Source: Comamonadaceae bacterium OTU4NAUVB1 (GTDB lineage Bacteria; Pseudomonadota; Gammaproteobacteria; Burkholderiales; Burkholderiaceae_C). From it: a stretch of DNA of 64,000 nucleotides. The DNA lies in assembly GCA_024372625.1 (NCBI GenBank), contig CP099605.1, positions 1,922,001 through 1,986,000 on the forward strand. Reading direction: 5' to 3'. Positions within the stretch are counted from its first letter, which is position 1, and every line of letters begins with the position of its first letter. Under the pieces are notes generated by a model, which saw only the letters and a list, made by a program, of their open reading frames with translations, had not been told where the DNA came from and searched no databases. Shown here one piece after another: positions 9,420-18,331 of the stretch. Both the position numbers and the translations under genes were made by a program.

Positions 9420-9800
9420 TCAGTCCAGCAGGCTGACGTGGGCGGCCACCACGCGCCAACCCCGTGCGGTGCGCAGCCAGGTCTGGCTCTGGCGCCCCGT
9501 CCTGGCGCTGCCCTCGCGGCGGAACTCGCAGTTGGCGGTGGCGAAGTCCTCGCCGTAGGTGGTCAGCACGGTGCGCAGCAGCTCGCGCATCAGTCCCTGC
9601 GACGGCCGCGTGGCGCGAAAGGCGGCGATGGCGGCGGCGCCGTAGAGGTTCTCGGTCGCGCCGTAGCGCAGCGTGTGCGGGCTGTCCCAGAACAGCTCGT
9701 CGAGCACCTCGACCTTGTTGTGCACCAGCGCGTCCTCGTAGCGCGCGAAGGCGGCGGTGACTTCGGCCAGCACGTCGGGCCGGTTGATCTCGGGTTCCAT
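9420..9800 (-). CDS. atzH: AtzH-like SnoaL/NTF2-fold protein
   Basis: 126 residues in one NTF2-like domain ([25 protein letters not shown] and [19 protein letters not shown]). This is the AtzH family found in cyanuric acid/carboxybiuret operons, reported to act on 1,3-dicarboxyurea, the product of AtzE, giving allophanate. It starts 35 bases after atzE on the same strand. Family membership is well supported by the sequence and its place next to atzE; the catalytic role is from knowledge of the family. Confidence 0.82.
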   Translation of the reverse strand: MEPEINRPDVLAEVTAAFARYEDALVHNKVEVLDELFWDSPHTLRYGATENLYGAAAIAAFRATRPSQGLMRELLRTVLTTYGEDFATANCEFRREGSARTGRQSQTWLRTARGWRVVAAHVSLLD

Positions 9801-9835
9801 GGGGTCGTCCTCGAAGGGGGTTGTCGATGTCGATG

Positions 9836-11266
9836 TCAGTCCAGCGCGGCGACCGGGGCGCGCGCGACGCCGGCCGCCTCCAGCGCCGCCGCCACGCGCA
9901 GCGCCACGTCCTCGCGCCACGGCGCCGCCACCACCTGCACGCCGATCGGCAGGCTCGGGTGCGCGCCCCACACCGGCACGCCGCACACCGGCAGGCCGAT
10001 GCAGGAGAACGGCTGGGTCAGCACGCCCATGTTCGGGCGCACCGGCAGGCGCTGTCCGCCGAGGTCGAACCACTCCGCGCCGATCGGCGTGGCGGCGCAC
10101 GGCGTCGAGGCGGCCAGCAGGACGTCGAAGTCCCCGAACAGCCGCGCGACCTGCTCGGCATACAACCGCCGCACGCGCTGGGCGCGCGCCACCCACGCCG
10201 CCGGGATCAGCGCGCCGGCCAGGAAGCGGTCGCGCGACAGCGGCTCGAAGTCCTCGGCGCGGCGACGCAGGTCGTCCAGGTGCAGCGCCGCGCCCTCGGC
10301 GTTGGTGATGAGGAAGGCCGCCGCGCGCCCGGCCTCCACCATCGGCAGCTCGACGCGCCGGTGCGCGCCCAGCGCCTCGGCCACGCGGTCGACGGCGGCC
10401 AGGGCTTCGGGCGACGCGCGTTCGCGGAAGTAGCCGTCGAGCACGCCGATGCGCAGTCCGCCGGCGCCGCGTCCGAGGTCGGCCAGCGTCGGCGCGACCG
10501 CGCGCTGCGCGCAGCCCGGGTCGCGCGCCGCGCCGTCCGCCTCCGGCCCCTGCAGCGCGTCGTAGGCCAGCGCCAGGTCGCGCGTCGAGCGGGCGAACGG
10601 CCCCAGGTGGTCGAGGCTGGAGATGAACGGGTAGCTGCCCGTGCGCGGCAGCCGCCCGAAGGTCGGCTTGAGCCCGAACACGCCGCACAGCGAGGCCGGC
10701 ACGCGGATCGAGCCGTTGGTGTCCGACCCCAGCGTCAGCGCGACCTGCCCCGCCGCCACCGCCGCGCCCGAGCCGCCCGACGAGCCGCCGGCGATGCGCG
10801 AGAGGTCGTGCGGATTGCGGCACGGCCCGACGTGGCTGTTCTCGGTCGTGAAGCCGTAGGCGTACTCGTCCATGTTCAAGGCGCCGACCAGCACCGCGCC
10901 GGCGCGCTCCAGCCGGCGCACCAGCGCGGCATCGGCGCGGGCGGGCGGACGCTCGCGCTCGATCCTCGAGCCGGCGAGCGTCGTCAGGCCGGCGACGTCG
11001 AACAGGTTCTTGACGGCGAAGGGCACGCCCAGCAAGGGCAGCGCGCGCGTGCGGTCGGCCTGATCCGAAGCCAGCGACGCATCGACCTGCGCCGCGCGGC
11101 GCAGCGCCCGCTCGCGCACCACGTCGGTGAAGGCGTTGACGCGGCCGTCGGTGGCGGCGATGCGCTCCAGGCTCGCGCCCACCAGCGCGGTGGCGGTCAC
11201 GCCGCCGCCGCGCACGGCCTCGGCCATGGCGCTGGCGTCTTGCAGCAGCAGTTCGGCGGCGTTCAC
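9836..11266 (-). CDS. atzE: 1-carboxybiuret hydrolase catalytic subunit (amidase signature family)
   Basis: 476 residues. The amidase signature Ser-cisSer-Lys machinery is visible: Lys in [12 protein letters not shown] (about 81), the [12 protein letters not shown] block and the nucleophile serine in [12 protein letters not shown]. It follows atzG directly, starting at GTG 11266 that overlaps the atzG stop (GTGA). AtzE and AtzG form a GatCA-like complex that deaminates 1-carboxybiuret to 1,3-dicarboxyurea. Without a cyanuric acid hydrolase in the window, its substrate must come from elsewhere, or it acts on a related amide. Confidence 0.85.
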   Translation of the reverse strand: MNAAELLLQDASAMAEAVRGGGVTATALVGASLERIAATDGRVNAFTDVVRERALRRAAQVDASLASDQADRTRALPLLGVPFAVKNLFDVAGLTTLAGSRIERERPPARADAALVRRLERAGAVLVGALNMDEYAYGFTTENSHVGPCRNPHDLSRIAGGSSGGSGAAVAAGQVALTLGSDTNGSIRVPASLCGVFGLKPTFGRLPRTGSYPFISSLDHLGPFARSTRDLALAYDALQGPEADGAARDPGCAQRAVAPTLADLGRGAGGLRIGVLDGYFRERASPEALAAVDRVAEALGAHRRVELPMVEAGRAAAFLITNAEGAALHLDDLRRRAEDFEPLSRDRFLAGALIPAAWVARAQRVRRLYAEQVARLFGDFDVLLAASTPCAATPIGAEWFDLGGQRLPVRPNMGVLTQPFSCIGLPVCGVPVWGAHPSLPIGVQVVAAPWREDVALRVAAALEAAGVARAPVAALD

Positions 11267-11466
11267 CGGTCCGCCTCCGTCGACACCGGTGCGAACGCCA
11301 CGGCCGATTCGGCGTGGGCGTCCAGCGGCACCGCCTCCAGCACGGCCGCGAACTCCGCGGCCAGGGCGAAGAAGCGCAGCACGCCGGGCCGGTGCGCGGG
11401 GTGCAGGGGCAGTTCGAGCATCGCCGCGGCGGCGTCGACGTAGGCCCCGGTCTGGTCGGGTGTCAT
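11263..11466 (-). CDS. atzG: AtzG-like small subunit (DUF4089)
   Basis: 67 residues, starting [21 protein letters not shown], with [23 protein letters not shown]. This is the GatC-like DUF4089 subunit that stabilises AtzE. ATG 11466 overlaps the ABC ATPase stop (ATGA) and its own stop overlaps the GTG of atzE, so translation is tightly coupled. The assignment rests on the helical pattern plus the adjacency to atzE. Confidence 0.85.
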   Translation of the reverse strand: MTPDQTGAYVDAAAAMLELPLHPAHRPGVLRFFALAAEFAAVLEAVPLDAHAESAVAFAPVSTEADR

Positions 11467-12284
11467 CGGCGCACCTCCCGCTGGAAGATCTCCAGGCTGC
11501 GTTTCTTCATGGCGACGAAGCTGTCGGCGCTGAGCGTCTCCAGCGTGCGCGGGCGCGCGTCGCGGTAGTCGAGGATCTCGGCCACGCGGGTCGGCCGCTT
11601 GGTCAGCAGCAGCACCTGGTCGGCCAGGTAGACGGCCTCCTCCAGGTCGTGGGAGACCAGCAGCATGGTCGTGCCGGTCTGCATGAACACCTCCTGGAGC
11701 TTCTCGCGGATGAACAGCGTCATCTCGAAGTCGAGCGCGGAGAACGGCTCGTCCAGGAACAGCACCTCCGGGTTGGGCGCCAGCGCCCGCATGATCGAGG
11801 CGGTCTGCTGCTGGCCGCCGGAGAGCTCGTACGGGTAGCGCCGCAGGTCGAACTTGACGTCGAACGACGCCACCAGCTCGGCCATGCGCCGGTCGACCTC
11901 GGCCTTGCCGCGCCCCTCCAGCAGCAGCGGGTAGGCGATGTTGTCGATGGTGCGCATCCACGGAAACAGCGCCTCGCGGTAGTTCTGGAACACGTAGCCG
12001 ATCTTGGTGTCCTTCAGGCTCTTGCCGTCGAACAGGATCTCGCCCGAATCGATCGGCACCAGCCCGGCGATCATGTTGATCAGCGTCGATTTGCCGCAGC
12101 CGTTGGGCCCGAAGACCGAGACGATCCGGTGCTTGGGGATGTCGAGGTCGAAGTTCTCGTAGAGCGGCCAGCCCGCGAAATGCTTGGTCAGCCCGCGGAT
12201 GGTGATGTGGGTGCCGGCCGGGCCGGGCGTGAAGGCCGGCCGGGGCACCTCGGCGAACACGGGGGCGTTGAGGACGCTGCTCAT
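11463..12284 (-). CDS. ABC transporter ATP-binding protein, TauB/SsuB type
   Basis: 273 residues with one ABC domain: Walker A GPNGCGKST, Q-loop YVFQNYREALFPW, signature LSGGQQQTASIMRAL and Walker B VLFLDEPFSALD. It is the nitrate/sulfonate/taurine-type ATPase and works with the permease encoded at 12281-13117 and the binding protein encoded at 13122-14165. Its ATG overlaps the permease stop. These importers carry small N- or S-containing molecules; here the neighbours atzF and atzGEH point to a ureide. Confidence 0.92.
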   Translation of the reverse strand: MSSVLNAPVFAEVPRPAFTPGPAGTHITIRGLTKHFAGWPLYENFDLDIPKHRIVSVFGPNGCGKSTLINMIAGLVPIDSGEILFDGKSLKDTKIGYVFQNYREALFPWMRTIDNIAYPLLLEGRGKAEVDRRMAELVASFDVKFDLRRYPYELSGGQQQTASIMRALAPNPEVLFLDEPFSALDFEMTLFIREKLQEVFMQTGTTMLLVSHDLEEAVYLADQVLLLTKRPTRVAEILDYRDARPRTLETLSADSFVAMKKRSLEIFQREVRR

Positions 12285-13117
12285 CGGCCGCTCCAGTGCA
12301 CGATGCGGCGCTCGGCCACCAGGAACAGCACGTTGAGCGCGTAGCCCAGCGCCCCGGCCGCGAGGATGGCGGCGTACATGCTCTTGACGTTGAGCACCTG
12401 CTGCGCGTTGATGATGCGGTTGCCCAGGCCGGCGTCCGAGCCGATGAACATCTCCGCCACGATGACGATCACCAGCGCCATCGAGATCGCCGAGCGCAGC
12501 CCGACGAAGCTCGGCTGAAGGCTCTCCCAGATCAGCACGTCCCGGAACACGCGCCAGCGCGAAGCGCCCATCACCCGGGCCGCCATCACGCGCTGCTTGC
12601 GCGCGTTGATGACGCCGTAGGCGCTGTTGAACACCACGATCAGGAAGGCGCCGAAGGCCGCGATGGCGATCTTGTTGACGTCCGAGACGCCGAACACCAG
12701 CAGGAACAGCGGGATCAGCGCCGACGAGGGCGTGGAGCGGAAGAAGTCGATCAGGAACTCGACGCTGCGGTAGACGCGCTCGTTGCTGCCCAGCAGCACC
12801 CCGAGCGGCACGCCGACGACCGCCGCGATCAGGAAGGCCTGCACGGTGCGCCAGACCGTGACCGCGAAGTCCGCCAGCAGCGGCCCGCCGGCCAGCCCGG
12901 TGCCCAGCGCGACCAGCGTGTCGGCCGGCGTCGGCAGCAGGATCGGCTTGATGAAACCCAGCCGCACCACCAGGTCCCAGACGATGAACAGCGCGACCGG
13001 GCCGATGAAGGGCAGCAGGCGGTCGCCCAGGGGGCGGCGCGGGACGGCGGGCACGGCGCCGTCGGCCGGCGGGGTCCAGGCGGCGCGGGACGCCGCGGGA
13101 GCGAGGGTGTCGGCCAT
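12281..13117 (-). CDS. ABC transporter permease, TauC/SsuC type
   Basis: 278 residues with about six hydrophobic segments and the EAA coupling loop (AARVMGASRWRVFRDVLIWESLQPSFVGLR). The N-terminal 30 residues are Ala/Pro-rich and cytoplasmic. It is the inner-membrane channel of the Tau-like importer. The gap to the upstream binding protein gene is four bases, and its stop overlaps the ATPase start (ATGA). Confidence 0.92.
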   Translation of the reverse strand: MADTLAPAASRAAWTPPADGAVPAVPRRPLGDRLLPFIGPVALFIVWDLVVRLGFIKPILLPTPADTLVALGTGLAGGPLLADFAVTVWRTVQAFLIAAVVGVPLGVLLGSNERVYRSVEFLIDFFRSTPSSALIPLFLLVFGVSDVNKIAIAAFGAFLIVVFNSAYGVINARKQRVMAARVMGASRWRVFRDVLIWESLQPSFVGLRSAISMALVIVIVAEMFIGSDAGLGNRIINAQQVLNVKSMYAAILAAGALGYALNVLFLVAERRIVHWSGR

Positions 13118-13121
13118 GGCC

Positions 13122-14165
13122 TCAGGCCTTGTAGAGCAGCGTGTCCACGATCACCTTCTTGTCGAAGATGCCCTTCTGCGTGAACAGGTCGTAGAACTTC
13201 TGGAAGTAGGCGATGTCGCTCGGCGTGAACTCGTCGTGCAGCATGTAGGAGGCCAGCGGCACCTCGGCGGTGAGCGCGCCCTCGATGGCGGTGTAGCCCT
13301 TCATGTACTGCCGCGCCTCGGCCGGCTGGGCGCGCACCAGTTCCACGCCGCGCCGGTAGGCGGCGATGTACTTCCGCGCCGCGTCGGGGCTCTTGCGGAT
13401 GAACTCGGTCGTCAGGCTGGCGGCGCCGCCGTGCCAGGGCGCCATCGGGTCGCCCAGGATGTACTTCGCGACCACGCCGGCCTCGATCACCCGCGTGGTG
13501 CCGTTCATGCGCCCGACCGTGCCGGTGGGCTCCAGCGTGTAGCAGGCGTCGACCTGCCCCGCCACCAGCGCCGCGACGTGCTGCCCGATGGGCAGCTCGC
13601 TGACGGTCGCGCCGGTGGCGCCGGCGCGCTCCAGCATGGTCTTGCACAGCGTCACGTTCTGGATGCCGGGGCCGGAGGCGACGCGCTTGCCCTTGAGGTC
13701 GGCCACGGTCTTGAAGGCGCTGTCCTTGGCGGCGATGAACTCGTCGAGCACGAACTTCGCGTTGCTCGGGTTGGTGCAGAAGATCTTGAACAGGCCGGGC
13801 TGCGCGATCTCGCCGATGGCCAGGTTGGCCGAGCCGGTGCCGTTGGCGCTGCCGTCGCAGCGCCCGGCGAGCATCGCCTCCATCACCTGCTGCGCGCCGG
13901 CGAACTTCAGCGGCTCCACGTCGATGCCGGCCTCCCTGAAGTAGCCCTTCTCGACGGCGGCGAAGAACGGCAGCCCCGCGGCCACCGGCCAGTAGCCGAC
14001 GCGCAACTTGGGCGCGGACTGCGCCAGCGACAGGGACGGCGCCGCGAGCGCGGCCAGCGCGCCGAGGCCGGCGGCGGCGCCGGTGCGCAGCACGCGGCGG
14101 CGCGTGGGCGCGGCGGTTTCGGTGTCGGTGGCGGACGTGGCGGGGAAGGGATTGCGGGGTGCCAT
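13122..14165 (-). CDS. ABC transporter substrate-binding protein, NMT1/TauA-like
   Basis: 347 residues. The N-terminus contains PTRRRVLRTGAAAG followed by a hydrophobic stretch and LSLAQ, a probable twin-arginine signal. The mature protein reads KLRVGYWPVAAGLPFFAAVEKGYFREAGIDV, the classic NMT1/TauA start. It is the periplasmic ligand carrier for the adjacent permease and ATPase. A good ribosome-binding site (AAGGAG) precedes ATG 14165. Upstream of it lies a pyrimidine-rich leader (14182-14220) resembling leaders of two other genes in this window. Confidence 0.9.
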   Translation of the reverse strand: MAPRNPFPATSATDTETAAPTRRRVLRTGAAAGLGALAALAAPSLSLAQSAPKLRVGYWPVAAGLPFFAAVEKGYFREAGIDVEPLKFAGAQQVMEAMLAGRCDGSANGTGSANLAIGEIAQPGLFKIFCTNPSNAKFVLDEFIAAKDSAFKTVADLKGKRVASGPGIQNVTLCKTMLERAGATGATVSELPIGQHVAALVAGQVDACYTLEPTGTVGRMNGTTRVIEAGVVAKYILGDPMAPWHGGAASLTTEFIRKSPDAARKYIAAYRRGVELVRAQPAEARQYMKGYTAIEGALTAEVPLASYMLHDEFTPSDIAYFQKFYDLFTQKGIFDKKVIVDTLLYKA

Positions 14166-14256
14166 GGATGCAGCTCCTTGCGGAAGGGATGGAAAGACGG
14201 AAGGAAAAGGCGGAAAAGGAAACGCGGAACGTGACGGGCCAGGCGGCGCCCCGGGC

Positions 14257-15990
14257 TCAGGCGGCGGCGCGCGACGCGATGTAGGGCCGCCAGCCGCCGT
14301 GGTGCGTGATGTCCTCGGCGCCGTCGAGCGCGATCGACTCGCACACGAAGCCCTGCACGCGCTCGCCGTCCGCCAGCACCAGCGTGCCGATGCCCAGCGG
14401 CGCCGGGATCAGCGCGACGAAGGAGCCGTAGGCCGCCATCGGCATCTCCCACACCTCGACGACGATCGACGCGCCCTCGCCCGCCGGCACGCGCACCATG
14501 CCGGGCTTGGGCGGCACCGTGCCGGGCAATGCGTAGAGCCGGTAGTGCGGCGCGCTGCGCGTCTCGCGCAGCCGCACCGCGCCGCGCTCGGTGAGCTGGC
14601 CGTTGAGCGGCATGCCCGAGAGGTGCGCGCCGACCACCGCCACCTTCACCGTCGGCACGGCACCGAAGGCGGGCACCGGCAGCGCGAGCGCCTCGGGCAT
14701 CGGCTCGCCCGTCGCGCCCAGGGTCAGGCCGCTGGCGTGGTGCAGGCGCTGGCCCAGCCGCGCGAGCTGGAGGTCGCTGCCGCACGGCCCGATCAGCGTC
14801 ACGCCGAACGGCAGGCCGTCCGCGCGCAGGCAGGTCGGCACCGCGAGCGCGGCGTAGTCCAGCAGGTTGACGAAGTTGGTGTAGGCGCCCAGCTGGCGGT
14901 TGAGGGCGACCGGGTCGGCGCGCATCGCCTCGATGGTGCAGTGCGTCGGCGCGGTCGGCACCACCAGCACGTCGATGTCGTTCCACATCGGCGCGACGCG
15001 CTGCGCCAGGGCGCGAAGCCGCGTCTGCGCATCGACGAGGTCGGAGGCGCTGTAGCGCCGGCCCTGCGCCAGGATGCCGCGCACCGGCTCGATCACGGAT
15101 TGCTCGTGGGCGTCGAAGAAGCCGCGCACGGCGGCGTGGCGCTCGGCCACCAGCGCGCTGTCGTAGAGCAGCGCGGCGATCTCGGCCAGCGGCGCGTAGT
15201 CGATCGGCACGCGCACGCCGCCGAGCGCCTCCAGCTGCGCGAGCGAGGCTTCGAAGGCGGCGGCGGCGTCGGCGTCGCCGAAGAACTCGAGCGTCGCGGG
15301 CACGCCCAGGCGCGGCGCGGCGGGCAGCGACGCCGTCGCCAATGGCAGCGCGCGCGAGTACGGGTCGAGCGCGTCGTGGCCCATCGCCACGCCCAGCACG
15401 CGCGCGGCCAGCTCGACGGTGCGCGCGAAGATCGACACGCAGTCCACGCTCCGCGCCGCCGGCACCACGCCGCGCGCGCTGACGAGGCCCCGGGTGGGCT
15501 TCAGGCCGACGATGTTGTTGAGTCCGGCGGGCACGCGGCCGGAACCCGCCGTGTCGGTGCCCAGCGCGAAGTCGACCTCCCCCGTGGCCACCACCCGCGC
15601 CGAGCCGGCGCTGGAGCCGCCCGACACGTACCGCGCATCGAAGGCGTTGGGCACCGCGCCGTAGGGCGAGCGCGTGCCGTTCAGGCCGCAGGCGAACTGG
15701 TCGAGGTTGGTCTTGCCCACCAGCACCGCGCCGGCGGCCAGCAGCCGTACCACCACGGTGGCGTGCGCGCTGGCGTCGTAGGCGAAGTCCGGGCAGGCGG
15801 CGGTGGTCGGCCAGCCCGCCACGTCGATGTTGTCCTTGACCGCGAAGCGCAGGCCGGCGAGCGCGCCCGCGCCCGGCGCGGACGCCGCCGGGTCGGCCAG
15901 CGGCGGCGCGATGCGGGTGATCCAGGCGGCGGCGGGATCGGCACCCGGCGCGGGCGTCGATCGGTTCGGGGTCGTGTCGTCATGCACCAT
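14257..15990 (-). CDS. atzF: allophanate hydrolase
   Basis: 577 residues, close to the usual length of AtzF/TrzF. The N-terminal amidase domain has Lys in RFAVKDNIDVAG, the GGSSAGSA block and the nucleophile serine in TDTAGSGRVPA. A C-terminal domain of about 130 residues follows (from about 445, KVAVVGAHLSGMPLN), as in full-length allophanate hydrolases. Reaction: allophanate to 2 NH3 and 2 CO2, the final step for both biuret and carboxybiuret. The start is ATG 15990, with AGGA about ten bases upstream; an in-frame ATG at 16074 would run into the promoter. It is the first gene of the island. Confidence 0.92.
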   Translation of the reverse strand: MVHDDTTPNRSTPAPGADPAAAWITRIAPPLADPAASAPGAGALAGLRFAVKDNIDVAGWPTTAACPDFAYDASAHATVVVRLLAAGAVLVGKTNLDQFACGLNGTRSPYGAVPNAFDARYVSGGSSAGSARVVATGEVDFALGTDTAGSGRVPAGLNNIVGLKPTRGLVSARGVVPAARSVDCVSIFARTVELAARVLGVAMGHDALDPYSRALPLATASLPAAPRLGVPATLEFFGDADAAAAFEASLAQLEALGGVRVPIDYAPLAEIAALLYDSALVAERHAAVRGFFDAHEQSVIEPVRGILAQGRRYSASDLVDAQTRLRALAQRVAPMWNDIDVLVVPTAPTHCTIEAMRADPVALNRQLGAYTNFVNLLDYAALAVPTCLRADGLPFGVTLIGPCGSDLQLARLGQRLHHASGLTLGATGEPMPEALALPVPAFGAVPTVKVAVVGAHLSGMPLNGQLTERGAVRLRETRSAPHYRLYALPGTVPPKPGMVRVPAGEGASIVVEVWEMPMAAYGSFVALIPAPLGIGTLVLADGERVQGFVCESIALDGAEDITHHGGWRPYIASRAAA

Positions 15991-16006
15991 CGTCAAGCAT
16001 CCTGTC

Positions 16007-16016
16007 TTGTGTACAT
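16007..16016 (-). promoter_or_regulatory. candidate operator over the atzF transcription start
   Basis: TTGTGTACAT on the plus strand, with a TGTACA core. It lies at the same offset from the sigma-54 -12 element (9 to 18 bases downstream) as TTGGATACAA does before the BMP operon. The two minus-strand copies read ATGTACACAAGAC and TTGTATCCAAGAC. Confidence 0.5.
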
Positions 16017-16023
16017 GAAGAGA

Positions 16024-16039
16024 TGCAAAGGACGTGCCA
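16024..16039 (-). promoter_or_regulatory. sigma-54 promoter of atzF
   Basis: On the minus strand the site reads TGGCACG-TCCT-TTGCA, an exact match to the RpoN consensus TGGCACG-N4-TTGCW. The predicted start is about 16013, leaving a leader of about 23 bases before ATG 15990. It fits nitrogen-limitation control through an enhancer-binding protein such as NtrC. Confidence 0.75.
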
Positions 16040-16344
16040 GCGGCCCGGTCATCCCGGATCGCCCGCCGCCGCACGGTCGCAGCGCGCGCCGCCCGTGCAG
16101 GCGCGCGAGCCGCACGACGTCGAGGCGGTGCCGGCGGTGGAGCTTCGCTTGCACTCCCGGGACCATCCGGACGGCAGGTCGCAGGTCGCGGGATGGCCGC
16201 GCTGCCGGGACGATCAGGAGGCCGACGACTTGCCTTGAACGGCGCACCGGTGAGCCGGTGATCCGGTTGGAAAGCGGTCCGCGAAACCGCCCTGCGACCC
16301 GTTCTGCGACCGCCCGGCGCTGCCGCCGAGTGCCTCGTCGTCGC

Positions 16345-17181
16345 CTATTTCAGCCAGCGGTCCATCACGCGCTGGAACTCCCCGCCCGCCTGCGACAGGT
16401 GCAGCCACTGGTCGACGTACGCCTTGAAGGCGACGTCGTCGCGCGGAAGCATCCAGGCCATCTCGCCGTACTGCAGCGGCTTGTCGGGGTTGACGGCGCA
16501 CAGGCCGGGCTTGAGCTTCTGCTGGGTGATGGCCTCGGCCGACTCGGTGACGAAGACGTCGGCGCGGTTGGCCAGGATCTCGTCGAAGATGGTCACGTTC
16601 TCGCCGTGCAGCGTCATCTTCGCCCGCTTGAAGTTGGCGCGCGCGAAGCGCTCGTTGCTGCCGCCCGGATTGAAGATCACGCGCGTCGCGGGCTGGTCGA
16701 TGGCCGCGACGCTCTGGTACTTGGCGACGTCGGCGCAGCGCGCGATCGGCGTCTTGCCGTTGACCATGTAGGGCGCGCTGAAGAAGGCGCGCTTCTGCCG
16801 CTCCGTCGTCACCGACACGCCGCCCACGGCGATGTCGCACTTGCCCGCCGCCAGGTCCGGCAGCAGGTTGGCCCAGGTGGTCTTGATCCACTGCGGCTTC
16901 GCGCCCAGGCTGGCGGCGAAGGGCGCCATCAGGTCGACGTCGATGCCTTCGTAGGTGCCGTCCGCGAGCTGGAAGCTGAACGGCCGGTAGTCGCCCGGCG
17001 TGCAGATGCGCAGCGTGGCGGCGGACTGGACGGCGTCGAGGTGCGAGGCGGCCGCCCTGGCGACGGGCGCGGGGGCCAGGGCCGGCGGCGTGCCGGCCAT
17101 GGGCGGCGGCATGGCGCAACCGGCGAGCACGGCGAGGGTCGTGAGGGCGAGGACGGAACGGGCGAAGGGCGCGATGCGCAT
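16345..17181 (-). CDS. extracellular solute-binding lipoprotein, family 3 (cyclohexadienyl dehydratase/amino-acid binding type)
   Basis: 278 residues. The signal ends in a lipobox LAGC (Cys22), followed by a Pro/Ala-rich linker. The SBP_bac_3 domain starts at about 50 (LRICTPGDYRPFSF) and includes GIDVDLM, KCDIAVGGVSVT and RVIFNPGGSNERFA. The TPGDYRPFS and NPGGTNE-type motifs occur in PheC-like periplasmic dehydratases as well as in amino-acid binding proteins, so it could be enzyme or transporter component. No permease is adjacent. ATG 17181 has AGGAGA upstream; a longer frame lacks support. It is monocistronic on the minus strand. Confidence 0.82.
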   Translation of the reverse strand: MRIAPFARSVLALTTLAVLAGCAMPPPMAGTPPALAPAPVARAAASHLDAVQSAATLRICTPGDYRPFSFQLADGTYEGIDVDLMAPFAASLGAKPQWIKTTWANLLPDLAAGKCDIAVGGVSVTTERQKRAFFSAPYMVNGKTPIARCADVAKYQSVAAIDQPATRVIFNPGGSNERFARANFKRAKMTLHGENVTIFDEILANRADVFVTESAEAITQQKLKPGLCAVNPDKPLQYGEMAWMLPRDDVAFKAYVDQWLHLSQAGGEFQRVMDRWLK

Positions 17182-17315
17182 GGGACGAACTCTCCTGGGG
17201 TGATGGGAACGCCGGAAGGCAGGAAGCGAGCCCGCATTCTGGGGGCGCGGCGGGGTCGTCCGCCCCGCGCCGCCCGCCGGCCATGGCCGCCACGGGCGTC
17301 GATCGATCCCCGCCG

Positions 17316-18278
17316 TCAGGCCCTGGGGGCCGGCGGCGCCCGGTGCGCCCGCACGCACGACAGCACGCTCAGCACCACCAGCACCATCGCCGCGCCCTCC
17401 CACGCCGTCGGCAGACGCCGCTCCCACAGGAAACCGTAGAGCAGCGCGAACAGCGTCTCGAACAGGATCATCTGCCCGACCATCGTCAGCGGCAGCAACC
17501 GGCTCATGCGGTTCCAGAAGGCGTTGCCGACGATCGACGCGGCCAGGGCCACGCCGGTCACCACCGCGACCAGGCGCCCCCACTCGGCGGCCGTGTGGCC
17601 CACGCCGTCGCCCAGCACGAAGGTCAGCCCCAGCAGGACGAGCGCCTGCGCGCCGGTGACCACGCCCGTGGCCAGGTTCCAGTCGTGCACCGACACCGCG
17701 GGCAGCCGCGCGAGCTGGCGGCTGTTGCCCACGGCGTAGCAGGTCCAGGAGACCAGCGCGCCGACGGCGCTGAGCAGCCCGACGAGGCCGCCGCGCGCCG
17801 TCTCCGCGCCGAGCGCCTGCCAGCCGATGCAGCCCACCCCCGCCAGGCCCAGCAGCAGCGACGGCGCGAGCCGGCGCAGGGGCACGGCGTGGTCGTCGCG
17901 GCTGCCGATCACCGTCACGGCCACCGGCAGGAAGCCGATCACCAGCGAGGTCATGGCGATGCCGCCGCGCTGCACGGCGTTGGCCAGCAGCACGTAGTAC
18001 AGCGAATTGCCCAGCAGGCTCAGCCAGCACAGCGCGCGCCAGTCGCGCCCGCGCAGCGCCGCCTTCAGCGACACCCGACGCGGATACAGCAGCACGGCGG
18101 CGAACAGGCCGTAGGCCAGGAAACGCCCGGCGGCCAGCTGCAGCGGCGTGAAGCCGCGCGCGAGTTCCGGCGCCAGGAACACCAGCCCCCACAGCGCGCC
18201 GGCGGCCATGCCGCAGGCGATGCCCGTCCAGGTGGTGCGATCGATCGACGACGGGGAAAGCGCGGTGCCAGGAGTCAT
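17316..18278 (-). CDS. EamA/DMT family transporter
   Basis: 320 residues with about ten hydrophobic segments arranged as two five-helix EamA repeats (GALWGLVFLAPELARGF near the start, ILFETLFALLYGFLWE near the end). Drug/metabolite transporters of this type usually export amino acids or related metabolites. It lies 53 bases downstream of an AraC-type regulator gene on the same strand, a common regulator-exporter pairing. The substrate cannot be deduced. Confidence 0.88.
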   Translation of the reverse strand: MTPGTALSPSSIDRTTWTGIACGMAAGALWGLVFLAPELARGFTPLQLAAGRFLAYGLFAAVLLYPRRVSLKAALRGRDWRALCWLSLLGNSLYYVLLANAVQRGGIAMTSLVIGFLPVAVTVIGSRDDHAVPLRRLAPSLLLGLAGVGCIGWQALGAETARGGLVGLLSAVGALVSWTCYAVGNSRQLARLPAVSVHDWNLATGVVTGAQALVLLGLTFVLGDGVGHTAAEWGRLVAVVTGVALAASIVGNAFWNRMSRLLPLTMVGQMILFETLFALLYGFLWERRLPTAWEGAAMVLVVLSVLSCVRAHRAPPAPRA

Positions 18279-18331
18279 GCCCGCAATGTCGCCGATCGGC
18301 CGACGCCCGTCTCTCCCCGGTCTCCTGTCGT

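Larger units (their letters stand above)
15991..16344. other. 354-base leader/enhancer region upstream of atzF
   Basis: No convincing gene is present. The part near atzF carries a sigma-54 promoter match and a palindrome over the predicted start site. Further upstream is the inverted repeat CACCGG-TGAG-CCGGTG at 16245-16260, about 230 bases before the start site. That is a normal distance for a sigma-54 activator site, though it does not match the NtrC consensus spacing. Confidence 0.5.
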
